Origin: Larix kaempferi
Taxonomy: Eukaryota; Streptophyta; Pinopsida; Pinales; Pinaceae
Direction of reading: 5' to 3'
Assembly: GCA_027924585.1 (NCBI GenBank)
Contig: BSBM01000361.1
Coordinates: 71,037,501 to 71,101,500, forward strand
DNA length: 64,000 nt
The notes below the pieces were generated by a model that saw only the letters and a list, made by a program, of their open reading frames with translations, was not told the origin of the DNA and did not search any database. The position numbers and the translations under genes were made by a program. This document shows, one piece after another, positions 22,441 through 35,008 of the stretch (its first letter is position 1; every line of letters starts with the position of its first letter).

Positions 22441-23089
22441 CGGGGTATTTTTTAAGGATTATAAAAGTATACTTAAGTATAGTATTCTAGGCGATTATTT
22501 TGGATTGAAAAAAACATATATATAGATTGTTAGGCGAATATTAAATACGAAACATACAACTTACTGCTAAAACATGTAGATTTTGGCAAATATTATGATA
22601 AAAAAACATATTTTTATGTAAATATAGGCGATATTAGAGTCTAAAAATGACCAAATAGGGAATTTATTTTTTGAAAAAAGGCCCAAAAAATTGGTGAAAT
22701 TTCGCCCCTAAAAATTTCCCTGACTTGGAGGGTTTCCCATGATTTATCCCATCATGGAAAAAAAATCAATGTTGTATATGCTAGGATATAAATTGTTCAA
22801 TCTAAAGTACCTTCAAACCAAACGATATATATCCCATTATATACAACATTAATTCATCTAATGCAGAGTGCATATTGAAAGCCCAAACATCACGAGGAAC
22901 TGTAAAGGTGACCCATCCTCATGGAAAGTTGTTCCTCCACCCTTGGGTATCTATCGGCATCCACCATACTCATGCACACTCTTTTAGTTCTTATTCACTC
23001 ATTCATGCACTCACCATTCTCATGTCCAAGCACCACCCAAGTTTTGGAAACTGCAACCTCATGTTTTAGACTAATACACAAACCTACCA

Positions 23090-23240
23090 ATTGGGTTTAG
23101 CTTGGATGGTATAAAGGAAAAAATGTTATCGTTCCCACTCTATTTCAAATCTCACTTGTGACAAATTCTCTCTACATGTGCCAATTGGTGATTGAGGTTC
23201 TTCTTGAGCCATGAGAAATATGTTGCTATCGCTTATGGGT
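23090..23240 (+). repeat. tRNA-derived SINE candidate
   Basis: TTAGCTTGGATGGTATAAAG at 23098-23117 fits an A box, and CACTCTATTTCAAATCTC at 23136-23153 fits a decayed B box. No tail or target duplication was confirmed. Confidence 0.4.
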
Positions 23241-24564
23241 TGGAGGGTGGGATGAGAAGTTACATGTGAAAAAAAAAACTAATATAAAAACCTAAAAATG
23301 ACCAAACCAACTATGGGAAAGTAATTTTATGTACATGGGAAGAGAGATGGATGGTTGTGGAGGAACATAGAGGTTATGATGTTTAAGAAACCTCCCTTGC
23401 CTTGTTAATCAATATTCATTGGGTGCCTTAGAGCCACGGTATTTTTTGCCAAGTTATCTAGAAGATAAATGACAAGATGGGTTCTTCATGCTTACACTAA
23501 GAGCACTAGAGAGTAGAATACTCTCAAGGGAAAGTTGAGTAGAGAAGGGGCATATCTTCCTTGTGTTGTGTGGGAGACATGCGATGACTCTTGATCTTGG
23601 ATGATTACTTGGATTCTTAGTTGTGAAGAGATTGGTCGAGACTAAAAGAAATTGGGTTGGGTGACTGACCTACAAGTCTATAGCTAGCTTCCTTTTCCCC
23701 AGTGACCTCATAGCTTAGCTTAGGGGTGGCATATATAGTGGTTGCTTACTATTGGGTGGAAAATTACTCACGCATCCAATTTCTTGAGCCATCTTTGTTA
23801 AAAGATAAATGTTTAGTTTCTACTTTTCATTCTTAATTTATAAATTTGTAATTTAAATTTAAATTTTATGATGAATGAAATGGAAATAGAATACGTAATT
23901 TAAAGTAGTTTATACATGTTTATTTCCATTACATTATTAGTTAAATACATATATGAATTCGAACGATATATTGAGTTCTAATGAGTTAAAATTTATATAT
24001 AGACTAGCACATTCACATTAGTAGCTAATGGAAAATGCTGATAAGTGTCACAATTCAACCCAAATATACCATGTTTTCTCTCTCGTTTATCACTATTCTA
24101 TTAAATAAAATATGTAAAAAACCAATAATTATATATCTACATCAATATTTTGTAATTACTATAATAATATAAAAATAAATGATTATCTAATAATTCCAAC
24201 TCAAGAACATGACAATATAGTTTGAATTATACTTAAAGAACCTAGCATTACATGATAAATTCTACTTATAGAATCTAGCATAACAATGACAATTTATGTT
24301 ATTAAGCCTAGCACTTTGACTTGTAACTTTAAAATAGTGAAAATTATATTTAACACTAAATAATACATAAATAACAAGCAGTTTGATTGTTAACATCAAC
24401 CACATACAAAGGAGGTCAACACACAAGTGATATTTCTTCTTAGAAGCTATATGAATTCCATTCAATACCAATAGCATGCACCAACAACTAAGTGCTTATG
24501 TAGTTTGACATCATAATGTTTGATAAAATAATTGCAAGCTGGAATAGTTTTACCCAAGGATTTG

Positions 24565-26335
24565 TGTAATGTCCCTTTTTAAATTTTTATTAAAATGCCC
24601 AAATTTTAACTTTTTCTCGAATTTCAACCTTTGACTAGTTTTGATGTCTAGGTCTCCAAATTGATCCAAATGCTCCCAAATATTCGATGAGGGTGTATGA
24701 CTGATATTAAGACTTGAATATGAGGTTCAGGGATGATTTATGACCCTCCAAATACTTCTGCAAACTTGTTTTTGATTATGGAAAAAGTATGGAATTTAAC
24801 TAGCAATTTGGGGATCAAATCCCCCTAGGGTAAGTACTGGAAATGGCTCTCCAAATGCCTCCAAACCCATTCGAAATTCAGAAAAAAGGTAGGGGATGTC
24901 TGAGGTGCATTAATAAGGTCTCATATGCACCATTAATTATTATTTAAATCTATTCTAACCTTCTCCCAAACAATAACAAAAATACCTAATTCGACCCCTG
25001 GGGAAATGGCACCAAATCTCTTCCAAATGCAAATAAACTAAGCAAAATGACTTCAAATACTTAAGGGCTGAACATAAAACTTGTAACATTCATCAATGGC
25101 TGTACATTCATCATAAATATATCAGAGAAACATTCTTTAATTTGAAATCGACAACATTACAATGGCATACATCAATGTAGTGGGGAAATGGTCATAGTTT
25201 GCTCATTAATCATCCTTTTTACATACAACGACTTGGTATTTCGACCGAATAATTTATGAAGATGAAGAAAAAATTATATTAAGCTTATTAAAATCATAAA
25301 TGGATCATGAGAATCTCTCCCAAGGAGTACAATATCTCACCAAAAATGCCCTCCCTCAAGGAGCAAGAATATGCCATCAAAACTGGAAATGGTCGAGGGA
25401 AGGTATTGCACTAGTAAAAAACCACGAGCTTCCCTGTTTATTACAACTACAAATAAAAAATACATTAAAGCTCCATGAAATACCTGAGTGGATTCTCCAA
25501 ACACCAACTTGGATGGGAATATTTCACCCCCGAAATTGGCTAAGGCAAGAAACTAGTCATCCACTAGCTCTCTCTTCACAAATGCAATTTTTCTCAAATC
25601 ATCAAAAGCCATTCTCATGCTTGATTTATGCATTTTATAACTAAAATTAGTCTCCTATGGTTTGAATTCCTCCCATTAGCTTCTAGATATTTTCACTTAG
25701 GACATATTCCACATTTGCCACTTGTCTCCCTAGTTCCCAACCTTCCATCTTCTCCCAATTCGAGTAGGGACCTCTTTGGCTTCTCCAACTCCCATGAGCG
25801 CCTTCTTGGAGCCTATTTTTGGGGCTGACATGTCATAATGGTCAAATGTCAAAAGTCAGATCTGAAATTTGTCATAGATGTCATAGATGCTTCATCATTG
25901 TTGTCATAGGAGCTAGGGAATCTAGCCCAAGTGTCCACAAGCTTCCAATTTGACTCTTCCTCTTCCATGGAGGTTACCATTCCATCCCAATTCGACCTAA
26001 GATGCTCAATTCCATGTGTATGACTTACCAACTCATCCAATAATGTTTTCCTTCTCATGGATTCGAAATGGAAAGAGAGATATGCCATGTGGCAGGGAGA
26101 AATCAAGCTAGTGTGGTTCCCACATCCCCCATATGTCTTCAAAAACATTTTCCACCTAGAGTTTCCCTTGAATTTATTTATTCAACCTATTTATAAATAC
26201 TTGAACTATTATAATGTATAAACATTATTCATTTGCTCCCTTATTATAATTCCAAATGAATCCATTCAACCTAGGGAACTGGTAGGATTGATGGGATTGT
26301 CCTACTATGCAATTATTTGAATGGGGACATTACAA
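24565..26335 (-). repeat. 3' LTR of element A
   Basis: 1,771 bp with inverted ends TGTAATGTCCC/GGGACATTACA. It matches the split right-hand copy with many scattered substitutions, so A is the older layer of the nest. The pol frame ends inside it, at 26313. A 99-codon sense frame near its 5' side (25849-26148) is also open in the other LTR (57318-57617). Confidence 0.93.
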
Positions 26336-26964
26336 TCCTCCCCACCCAAGATTGCTTGTCCTCAAGCAATTTCAGATTTGTATGCTGCAAAATATTCTCC
26401 TCTTCCCATGTGGCATGTTCATTTGGTAACTCCTTCCATTGCACTAAATATTCTTTGATAATTGTACTCCTCAACCTCCTTTCCCGTGTCTTCAAAATAT
26501 TTTCCGGAACAAGTGTGAGTTGACCTTCATCATCGAAAGGAGTTAGTATTTCTGAATTGATAATTTGATAATCAAGATCCTTCTTGAGACAAGAAACATG
26601 AAATACATTATGGATTTTACTCCCTTCCGGAAGTTCTAATTCATATGCTACTTCTCCAACCTTCTAAACTACCTTGTCTGACCCATAGTACCTTGGTTTT
26701 AGCTTTTCTGTTTCATTATTTTTGAGAGATGTTTGTTTATATGGATGCCTAATCAGTTTGTGGAGTCAATTGAGCGACCACCAATCTAAAAATTTCTTGC
26801 CAAAAAGCACCCATGAATCTACTATCTCTATCACTAACAATGCTCTTGGGGAGCCCATGCAATCTGAAGATTTCTTTGAAAGAAATATCAACCACTTGTG
26901 CAGCACTAAAAGATGATGTAACAATAAAGAAATGAGCAAATTTTGTCAACCTATCCACTACCAC
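26313..26964 (-). pseudogene. Element A integrase core end and chromodomain-like C-terminus, with internal deletion
   Basis: From 26964 the minus strand reads MVVDRLTKFAHFF, HGLPKSIVSDRDSRFMGAFW and QLTPQTD, the integrase core with its second catalytic Asp (SDRDSRF). A stop follows at 26749. The text then jumps to HPYKQTSLKNNETEKLKPRY and VGEVAYELELPEGSKIHNVF, so the third catalytic Glu (normally in GQTERVN) and the following hundred or so residues are deleted. In another frame the end reads PENILKTRERRLRS, then EYLVQWKELPNEHATWEEEN, the aromatic and acidic pattern of the chromodomain found at the end of plant chromovirus integrases, which steers insertion to heterochromatin. The last codons lie inside the 3' LTR. 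Confidence 0.87.
26336..26348 (-). other. Polypurine tract of element A
   Basis: On the minus strand the bases directly before the 3' LTR read GGGTGGGGAGGAT, a good plus-strand primer tract. Confidence 0.8.
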
Positions 26965-26970
26965 ATATAT

Positions 26971-27831
26971 TCAATCATTACCCAAATACTTGGGCAAACC
27001 GGTGATGAAGTCCATTGAGATACTGTCCCATTTTTGCTCTAGAATGGGCAATGGTTGCAATAGGCCAGCTGAGCATTTAAGTTTTGATTTTTTTTGCTGA
27101 CATACTTTACATTCATTCACATATTTCTGAACATCTTCCTCCATCCCCTTCCAAAAAAATCTTTGCCTCAATTGCCTATAAGTTTTGAAGATCCCCGGAT
27201 GGCCAGCTAGTGGGGAATCATGTTCTTCTTGCAAAATTTTGTACTTGAGTTTTGAGTCTTGAACCAAATAAATTCTGCCCTTATAATATATCAGCCCATT
27301 CAAAATCTTGTATTTATCATCCCCTTTGATTCCATCGAACACATCACAAGCAAATTTGTCTTTGGCATATTCAACTAGTAGCATGTTTTTCCAATCCTTG
27401 GCAATGTCCATGAGAGAAAAAGAAGGTCTTCTAGATAAAGCATTTGATACTATATTATTCTTTCCTTGGACATATTCCGTATCAAAACCATAATCTTGAA
27501 TCTTTATTACCCACTTTTGTTTCCTTTCATTTATATCTTTTTGGGTGAGAAAGTGTCTTAGACTATTGTGGTTAGTTTTCACCACAAACTTGCTGCCCAC
27601 CAAGTATTGTCTGAATTTGGCCAATGCATGCATAATGGCCAGAATTTCTTTGTCATAGATGGAGTAAATTTTTTCATGAGGCTGCAGCTTTCTCCTCTTA
27701 AAGGCCATGGGGTGTTGGCCTTGCTTTAGGACAGCCTCTATTCCTCCACCCGAAGCATCACATTCCATAACAAAATGTTTAGTAAAATCAGGAAGTGAAA
27801 GTATGGGACAACTACTCATTACCTCTTTCAT
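26971..27831 (-). pseudogene. Element A RNase H and integrase N-terminal region
   Basis: A 286-codon open frame on the minus strand. It reads the RNase H (FVMECDASGGGIEAVLKQGQ, YDKEILAIMHALAKFRQYLV, FVVKTNHNSLRHFLTQ), then the linker (LSRRPSF), then the integrase zinc region (EEHDSPLAGHPGIFKTYRQL, YVNECKVCQQKKSK) and the first core Asp (ISMDFITGLPKY). It is one frame away from the reverse transcriptase, so an indel lies between 27831 and about 27960. The order is that of every Ty3/gypsy pol. Confidence 0.9.
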
Positions 27832-27859
27832 TTTTTGGAAGGCATTTTAATCTTCTTCA

Positions 27860-28562
27860 TCCCACTTGAAAGAATCCTTCTTAGTCAAATCAGTGAGTGG
27901 AGAATTCAACTTGGAGAACCCTTTCACAAATTTTCTTTAATAGGTGCATATCTCAATGAAGCCTCTCAATTCGGTAATATTTTTTGTGATAGCCATTCTA
28001 AGATATCCCTGATTTTTCCCATGTGTACCTTAAATCCTTCTTGCCCAATAATGTGCCCAAGATACAGTAGTTCTTTCATCCCAAATTCACATTTTGATAA
28101 CTTAGCAAATAAGGACTCTTCTTGCAAAATTTTTAACACAATCTCTAATTGTTGCAAATGCTCTTCCCATGTTTTATTGTAAAAGAGAATGTCATCAAAG
28201 AAAACCAAAACAAACCTTCTTTAAAGTTTCTTGCAAAAGATCCTATTCAGGCATACTTGAAATGTGGTTGGAGCATTAGCTAACCCAAAAGGCATGACAA
28301 GAAATTCAAAGTGGCCATAATGACATCGAAAAGCAATCTTTTGCACATCTTCATCTTTCATTTGAATTTGATGATATCATGATCTAAGGTCAATTTTGGA
28401 GAAGTATTTGGAACCATGTAGCTCATCAATCCTAGGAATAGGATACCTATTTTTTATATTCCTTTTGTTCAAGGCTCTAAATTCTATACACATTCTCAAT
28501 GTTCCATCTTTTTTCTTCACTAGCACTACTGAAGACGCATAAGGGCTAGAGATTGGTCTAAG
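27860..28562 (-). pseudogene. Element A reverse transcriptase
   Basis: The minus strand reads [79 protein letters not shown] and [13 protein letters not shown], then the catalytic box as FFDDILFYN near 28195 (usually YVDDIL), then LLYLGHIIGQEG. In-frame stops interrupt it (before LRPISS, in LRS*YHQ, and after CKKL). The frame is the same as gag and protease, so A encoded one gag-pol polyprotein. Confidence 0.9.
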
Positions 28563-29975
28563 TTATTGGATGTCTTTTTCAATCTCATCTCTGAAATTTT
28601 TAGGATGCCTATAAGGTGGTATCTGAATGGATGAAGTACCCTCCTCCAAGACAATCTTGTGCTCAACCCCCCTATTTGGTGGTCTACCATGTGGAAGATC
28701 TCTAAAAAAAATTTCATATTTTTGTAAGAGTCTCTCTATATACTTTGAGTGTTCAACAACCTTTATGTTTGGCTTGGGATATGTAATATGACATTCATCA
28801 ACCCATTCTATGTCCCCATGCCTCAATATAGATCTCATACTATTGCAAGTCACAACTTGATTTGCATAAGTGTGCTGCCCTCTCACAACCCTTAGTACTC
28901 CTTTTGAATCTTGGAATTTCATTTCAGGAATTTGATAATTTACTATATGCTCTCCTATAGAATACAGCCATTGGACTCCCAAAACCACATTATTATCAGC
29001 AACTTCAACCACATAAAAACTATCAACAAAAGTATAGTTACCTACGGCGACTTGCAGCTTTGCCACCCATGTTTTGCACTGCATTGTGTTGTGACGGGGA
29101 ATGATAAATGTGAAGCCATCGAATGGCTCAATAGGTATCTTCCTTTTCTCTACCATCTCTGCATCAATGAAGTTGTGTGTGGATCCTCCATCTACCAAAA
29201 TTGAAGCTCTTTGTCCTAGTACCACACCCTTGCATCGGATAGTGTGATAGCGAGGTATTGCTAAAAGTACTGCCATTCTTGCTTTGTCCGGTGAAGGCTG
29301 ATTTTCTTCTTGTCTTTCCTCTTCTACTGCTATCTCATATGCGTCCTCTTGATCTGAAATATGTCCATCTTCATCCATGCCCCCATCATATTCATCATTA
29401 TCAGAAAATACTTCGATGTATTGAGCCTTTCCTTTAGTACATTTGTGCCCCGGTGTCCATGGTTGAAAGCATGTGAAGCACAATTTCTTTTTTCGAAGTT
29501 TATCCCTGTTTAGTTCTTCTTTTTTATTCTTTTCAAATGAATCTCTTTGCCAAGGTTTCTTATCATATGCATCTCTTTGCCAAGGTTTCTTTTCAAATTT
29601 GATGTTAGGATTGGGAGGAAATCTTGTTCTAGGAAGCACATTTTGGAGATCCCTAGTCAAGCTCATTACATATTTTAATGTAGTTGGCTTGTGTGCTTTG
29701 ACCAAACCTTTTAAGGGTTCATCCAAACCTTCAGTGAACAGCAATACCAACCTTCCCATAGAAACATCAGCCACCTTCATTGATAATTTTTTAAAGTCCA
29801 TCATATAATAAATAGGAGTCCCAGTTTGCTTCAATTGAGCTAGTTCCTTGAAAGGCAATTATGGATATTTTTGTTCAAATCTCTCTAGTACCCTGTCAAC
29901 AAATTCCCCATATGTTTTAACCTGATCATGACCCATGGTTTTCAGGCCATGAAACCACCATTCATTGGCATCTCC
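28563..29975 (-). pseudogene. Element A gag C-terminal part and protease
   Basis: This is the second part of gag after the D insertion. It reads GDANEWWFHGLKTMG, VDRVLERFEQKYP, a stop, FKELAQLKQTGTPIYYMMDF and FTEGLDEPLKGLVKAHKP, then a duplicated DKKPWQRDSF/YDKKPWQRD, then a nucleocapsid knuckle of the form C-x2-C-x6-H-x-C (CFTCFQPWTPGHKC, about 29440-29485). The aspartic protease follows with ILVDGGSTHNFID near 29180. The usual DSG is read DGG there, so the catalytic Asp is kept but the loop is altered. The frame agrees exactly with the gag start at 33509 once D and its 5-bp duplication (2,802 bp) are subtracted. Confidence 0.88.
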
Positions 29976-30409
29976 TTCCATGTAACACCCCCATATTTTA
30001 ATCCCTTTTGTTATTATTTTTGTAAACATAATTGTAAACATTTCTGGTGAGGAACTCAAGGCCAAGGCCCCACCAGTAACCGTTGTATGAAATGGTATCT
30101 ATTTCTTAATGTTGTAGACTTAGGGCATTGGAAGTTGTAATACAACTACACAACTGGCCAATGAAATGCACTAGGGGTGAGATGTCTACGACAACCTATG
30201 ACACCTCGGTACCCATAAGTACTTGGGGTAAAAGGAACTAGTAATGACCCTTCATAAAACATAAATTTCTAAGAATGCCCACCTAAGGAAAGTCAAATAT
30301 AAACTAAAACAATTAGGTGAATCTTATATATATTTTTGTGTCGAATATAGATATAAGAAAGGATTATTGAGAATAATACTTATGAAGTAAATTATTTCAT
30401 ATATATATA

Positions 30410-30531
30410 TGATGAAAAGAAGGAATTATTAGGAGTAATACTAATGTATCTATTTATATATAGACTTTGTTATTAGGAAAAGAAAAATACTCTTTGAAAA
30501 GAAGGAATTATTAGGAGTAATACTAATAACT
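30410..30531. repeat. Short direct repeat inside solo LTR D
   Basis: GAAAAGAAGGAATTATTAGG at about 30413 recurs at about 30497, and both copies continue into AGTAATACTAAT. The period is about 84 bp. Confidence 0.8.
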
Positions 30532-31097
30532 ACTTCATTAGAACTCTCTAGTATCAGCGTTAAGCGCCTTGATTTCCTTATCCTGTAATTGAATTTTCAC
30601 CATAGTAGTGTATCGCCTCGACCTCCGTAGGATTCGGTAATCTAAGTTAAGACAAAATCTCTGTTTGTTAACACCATTTAAAAGTCTGCTTGGCGTGTAG
30701 ATATTCCTTTAATTGATGCGTGTTTTGGTACTTGATTTTCTGCTACAACGTTAAACTTATCCATTTAAAAATCTGAGTCAATAGGGTGAAATTTATATTC
30801 TTAAAGGATATATGTGTGTAAATTTATAATAAAATTTGATTGCACTTTCCATGCAACAAAAAGGACTTTGATTTGAGCATTCATAATTGCCGACAGAAAT
30901 TACCAAGTCGCGACTTACCACTTTCATAAAGATATGGAATGACTTGATATGCATCTTAGAAGGTTTTTGGCAATGGTTTATTTATTTGTTTAATCAGAAA
31001 ATCATATTGGCCAGTCAAAATAAGGGTAGGTCAAATTGACAAGAAGGAAAAGAAATTGGTTCTATCATTCTTTATTGGTAGGTCAAATGGATTTTTA

Positions 31098-31450
31098 TAT
31101 TTTATAGGTTTAAGAAGACCTTTTCATTAATTAAAAAGGGATATACCTTATGAAAAGATTGATGGTACATTTATATGGTGTCATTTTAATACAAGCAAGA
31201 TATTTTATAGGTTTAAGAAGACATTTTTGTTATTTAAAAAGGGTTATGCCTTATTATGAAAGACCGATGGTACATTTATATCATAAGGTATTACAAGTCT
31301 TTATAGTCTTACTTTAGGGTTCATTATATGTAAGAATCTGTTTTACATGAAAATATTATAATCTCATAGTCTTACTTTAGGGTTCATGAAGATATTATAA
31401 TCTTTATAGTCTTACTTCAGAGTTCATTGTATGTAAGAATATGTTTTTAT
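31098..31450. repeat. Two further tandem duplications inside solo LTR D
   Basis: TTTTATAGGTTTAAGAAGAC occurs at about 31099 and 31203 as part of a roughly 103-bp imperfect duplication that extends to GATGGTACATTTATAT. Next to it, CATAGTCTTACTTTAGGGTTC and close variants occur three times between 31300 and 31430. Confidence 0.75.
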
Positions 31451-32782
31451 ATACATATAATTGCCACCATAATAAGCCTTTAATCCATTATGCTCCCTCT
31501 TGAGAATGGAGATCAAAACTTATTTAGATAGAGTTGATTTGGGAAAAACCTTAGGTATATTTTTTGGTATAGGATTCTTTAACTAATCGCCGATCTTGTT
31601 AAGGTAAAGTATCAAGAAAATACCTTGTTGGATTATTATGGTTATGCTTGCCATGGAAGAGAGGGGATTTTGGGTATGATTTAGTATAAACCATGTTCTT
31701 ATAGCTTTAGACTTCACAAGGCTTAGTAGTATGGGTATAATATTGTTTCAGTAACGCCTCAGAGCGAAAGCAGTTGAATATTTTGATAAAGAACTCTATG
31801 AAAGAGCCTTTGAGAAAGTGAGAGGCAACAAGCATTGCAAGATGTAAACCACCTTTTAATAAATATTATAAAAACAACCCTCTGTGGACGTAGTCCAAGT
31901 TGCGGGTGAACCACGGTAAAATGGTGCACTTGGTATGTGCTTCTCTTTGTGTCTATTGTGTATGTGTACTTGTCTCTTTCTTAGAATGATTATGATTACT
32001 ATGACGTGTTCACATTTATGATTAATATAATTTGTTTGGTTGTTTAAATGATGCATGTTGCTAATATGTGTACATTAAGATTTTGTTAAATGTTTATTAT
32101 CCTTGCATTTGTTTCTTGGTATGATTAACTCATAAAAGATATATATGCTTATTAAGTTGAATTGATCACTTCCGTAGAATTTATTATTGCATACTCATTA
32201 GGTTAAGAAATCGATGGATGCTTCGCATATGAAGAAGTTAGAAAATAAAGTTTGCGTAAATTTATGTATGGAAAAATATTGGAGACTTTTAGTATTTATG
32301 ATTAGGATCAACTTATCATAACAAGCTATGTATGCATATTTTATTAAGCTCCGAAGTATCTGGAAGGTTAATGTGATAATGATGTTTAGCTCTTTCTATG
32401 TTGAAATGATTGTTTACCATCTTTAGGAATAATAAGAATCGTCAAAGTTGTTTCTCTAAACATGTGGCTTTAGGTAAAGGGGTATGAACATGTAAGTGTA
32501 ATAGCTCATTAAACAAAGAGTGATAAAACAATCAGCATAATCATCCATACAGATGCATGAATTTAAGTTGAATGCGTCAAATTAAAGTAATTACAACACC
32601 ATGTTGTTATAACATTTTTTAGAATAACTCACGACTATTGTAGCACCATATTATTTTATAACTGATCTATTAATAAGGGGTTAGTTTGTCGGTAATATAC
32701 TTCTGCAATATTTAATATTAGCATTTATTACTGTATGGAAAAATTTTAAATTTTTATGAAATTTTGGGGTCGTGACATTCCA

Positions 32783-33509
32783 AGTTCAAAATGGCCATTT
32801 TTAATGCATCCTCCTCCACCATAGGATTCAGCTGAAAATATACATCTAGTTTTTGCACCCAAGTGTTAGCAGAATTTTGAGAGGAACCATCAAAAGTAGG
32901 AAGTGACATTTTACCAATAGCACAATTTAATTCTTTGTTTTGGGTTAGATCCTTATTGTGCTCCTTCCTTTTCAATTTATTTGCAGCAGTAAAGTACTGA
33001 TCAAAGGGTAGACTTCTCTTATAATATTGACTCAAATCATTCCATTCGTTTGCTATTGTAGTAAGATCCACTCGAATGTCAGGGTCTTCTTTGGGAATAA
33101 TAAATTTAGGTGCAGTAGACCTTGTTGTTCTCTAAAATTCATTTTCTCTATTATGGGGTCCTATGCTTGAGAAAATATGCTCTCCCATAGGCTTCTTTTC
33201 CTCACCATGAAAACTGTTGCTGCCTCCTATTACTCCCTTAAGGCTTGCTATTTGACTAGTCATTTGACTAGCGATTAATTCGAATCCCTTCATCATATTT
33301 TTGCTCATGTCTTCAAAGAAAGGTCTTAGGGTTGAAATAATTTCTCCCTTATGTTATGTTGTTTCATCCTCCTCTCTACCCATGGTTTTTACAAAAGACT
33401 CTTCTTCTCCTATTGTTTCATCTTCAACAACAACACCTTCAACTTCTGGTTCTAAGGGTGGTGGTTTATTTTTTGACTTCTTTTTAAGACCATAAGGTGC
33501 CAATACCAT
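32783..33509 (-). pseudogene. Element A gag N-terminal part
   Basis: The start codon at 33509 directly abuts the primer-binding site (TGGTATCAGAGC followed by ATG). The minus strand reads MVLAPYGLKKKSKNKPPPLE, a stop at 33354-33356, FELIASQMTSQIASLKGVIG, a second stop at 33132-33134, then NEWNDLSQYYKRSLPFDQYF and MSLPTFDGSSQNSANTWVQK, then LDVYFQLNPMVEEDALKMAI. The LP-FDG....W...-E-YF pattern is the start of the gypsy gag capsid. Insertion D interrupts it at 32777. Both stops are in frame with the rest of gag and pol. Confidence 0.88.
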
Positions 33510-33521
33510 GCTCTGATACCA
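33510..33521 (-). other. Primer-binding site of element A, initiator Met-tRNA type
   Basis: The minus strand reads TGGTATCAGAGC, two bases after the 5' LTR end. It is an exact match to the initiator Met-tRNA primer site. Confidence 0.92.
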
Positions 33522-33523
33522 CT

Positions 33524-33971
33524 TGTAATGTCCCTTTTTAAATTTTTATTAAAATGCCCAAATTTTCTCTTTTTTCCCAATTTCGACCTTTGACTAGTTT
33601 TGATGTCTAGGTCTCCAAATTGATCCTAATGCTCCCAAATATTCTGTGAGGGTGTATCACTGATATTAAGACTTTAATATGAGGTTCAGGGATGATTTAT
33701 GACCCTCCAAATACTTCTGAAAACTTGTTTAAGATTCAGGACAAAGTATGGAATTTAACTAGCAATTTGGGGATCAAATCCCCCTAGGGTAAGTACTGAA
33801 AATGGCTCTCCAAATGCCTCCAAACCCATTCAAAATTCAGAACAGAGGTAGGGTATGTATGAGGGACATTAATAAGGTCTCATATGCACCATTAATCAGT
33901 ATTTAAATCTATTCTAACCTTATCCCAAACAACAACAAAAATCTCTAATTCGACCCTTGGGGAAATGACAC
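33524..33971 (-). repeat. 5' LTR of element A, first part (up to insertion B)
   Basis: It begins TGTAATGTCCCTTTTTAAAT like the other LTR and runs collinear with it until AATGACAC, where element B starts. GACAC (33967-33971) is the left target duplication of B. The LTR resumes at 56483. Confidence 0.92.
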
Positions 33972-34987
33972 TGTTATAGGTCAAATATGCACTTCTCCTT
34001 CCCGTGATCACCTTGCCTTGTAGATCACACAAAAGGACAAAGGATTGAAGAGATAGATTTCCTTAGATGATTTACTTCTAGAAGTACACTCCTCACCTAA
34101 AAAGATTGCAGCTTCTCCTGCTTTTGCCACATGTACGCCCCTCTCTGCACTGTAGACATGCATACACCTTGAGAAATATACTACACTCCTTAAGGAAAAC
34201 CAGTGTACATCTCCCAAAAATTTGGAAACGCATGTTGTAAAGCCAAAAAATTTGATTCTTGTATGCTACTCTTGTTGTATGAAACCTACGTACATCTTAA
34301 GATGAAATCAAAAATATATTAATTTGACGAATTGGGATTAGTTGAAGTTGGTTCTGCAACTTCCCCAACCTCCCAATCCAACCACCTCTCGATCTTAACA
34401 GCCTACATTGTCCCATAAATACAAGGAGGATCCATGAGAGGGGTTACTCGCACACTCATTATACTTACAATACACAAGAAAGAATCTTGAGAGAAGGATT
34501 GAAGTACTGTTACTCTGGAGGAAAGTCCCAAGTTAGAGTGAAGAGCAGGAGCCCGGGATCCGGTTGCAGAAACATCTCTACATGTTAGGTATATTGTACT
34601 AATTTCATGTTTCTTTGACAATAAAAAGGTCGAAACACCCTTCTTGTCCCAAATCAGATATCTATTGGATTGTATGTCTATTTGGCTTAATTCTTGATTA
34701 CAGTTGATGTTAAATTGTTTTATAATTTCATCATATGTTATATGGTCAAGATACACTAAGGAAGGTATCTTTTGTATTGCAGGTTTGTCAAGCAGAAGAT
34801 CAAGCAGGAGATCAATTAAAAGACCAAGTGAAAGCTAGGATCAATCGTTGAAAAGAGGTATGTCTTTCAATCCCAATCTATTTCTTTTGTAGTAACTAAA
34901 TGCAATATAATCAATGTGTTTACCTGTCAACCCCGCCCAATTGGTAGTGTCCATATCCTCACTATAGAGTAGAAATCCCGAACAACA
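33972..34987 (+). repeat. 5' LTR of element B
   Basis: 1,016 bp from TGTTATAGG to GAACAACA. A TATA-like CATAAATA lies at 34414-34421. Compared with the 3' copy, substitutions are frequent (one every 10-15 bases over the first 200 bp, judged by eye), so B is much older than C. Confidence 0.92.
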
Positions 34988-34990
34988 GAC

Positions 34991-35008
34991 TGGCGACTCC
35001 ACTGGGGA
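34991..35008 (+). other. Primer-binding site of element B
   Basis: TGGCGACTCCACTGGGGA lies three bases after the LTR. TGGCGACTC...GGGGA primer sites are known from Ogre/Tat-type gypsy elements and are thought to pair with an Arg-tRNA; I give the tRNA identity from memory. Confidence 0.75.

Larger units (their letters stand above)
21501..24564. other. Stretch without a recognisable gene
   Basis: No assignable coding region. Two SINE-like sequences are listed separately (22270-22440 and 23090-23240). The part from 23800 is very AT-rich. The last bases, ...GGATTTG, are the left flank of element A and supply its target duplication. Confidence 0.5.
29981..32777 (+). mobile_element. Element D: solo LTR (2.8 kb) inserted in element A's gag
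   Basis: The insertion begins TGTAACACCCCCATATTTT and ends TTTTGGGGTCGTGACA, with TTCCA on both sides (29976-29980 and 32778-32782), a perfect 5-bp target duplication. Removing it rejoins element A's gag in frame. The 2,797 bp contain no coding frame, no primer site and no internal LTR pair, so it is best read as a solo LTR left by recombination between the two LTRs of a gypsy element. The words GTGGACGTAGTCC...GGTGAACCACGGTAAA at 31885-31920 are typical of the R/U5 part of plant LTRs and set the orientation as plus. Confidence 0.85.

Noticed and set aside
29859-30065. 68-codon minus-strand frame crossing 29980
   Set aside because: Its first part is translated solo LTR D and only the part from GDANEWW onwards is element A gag, so it is a chimeric frame.
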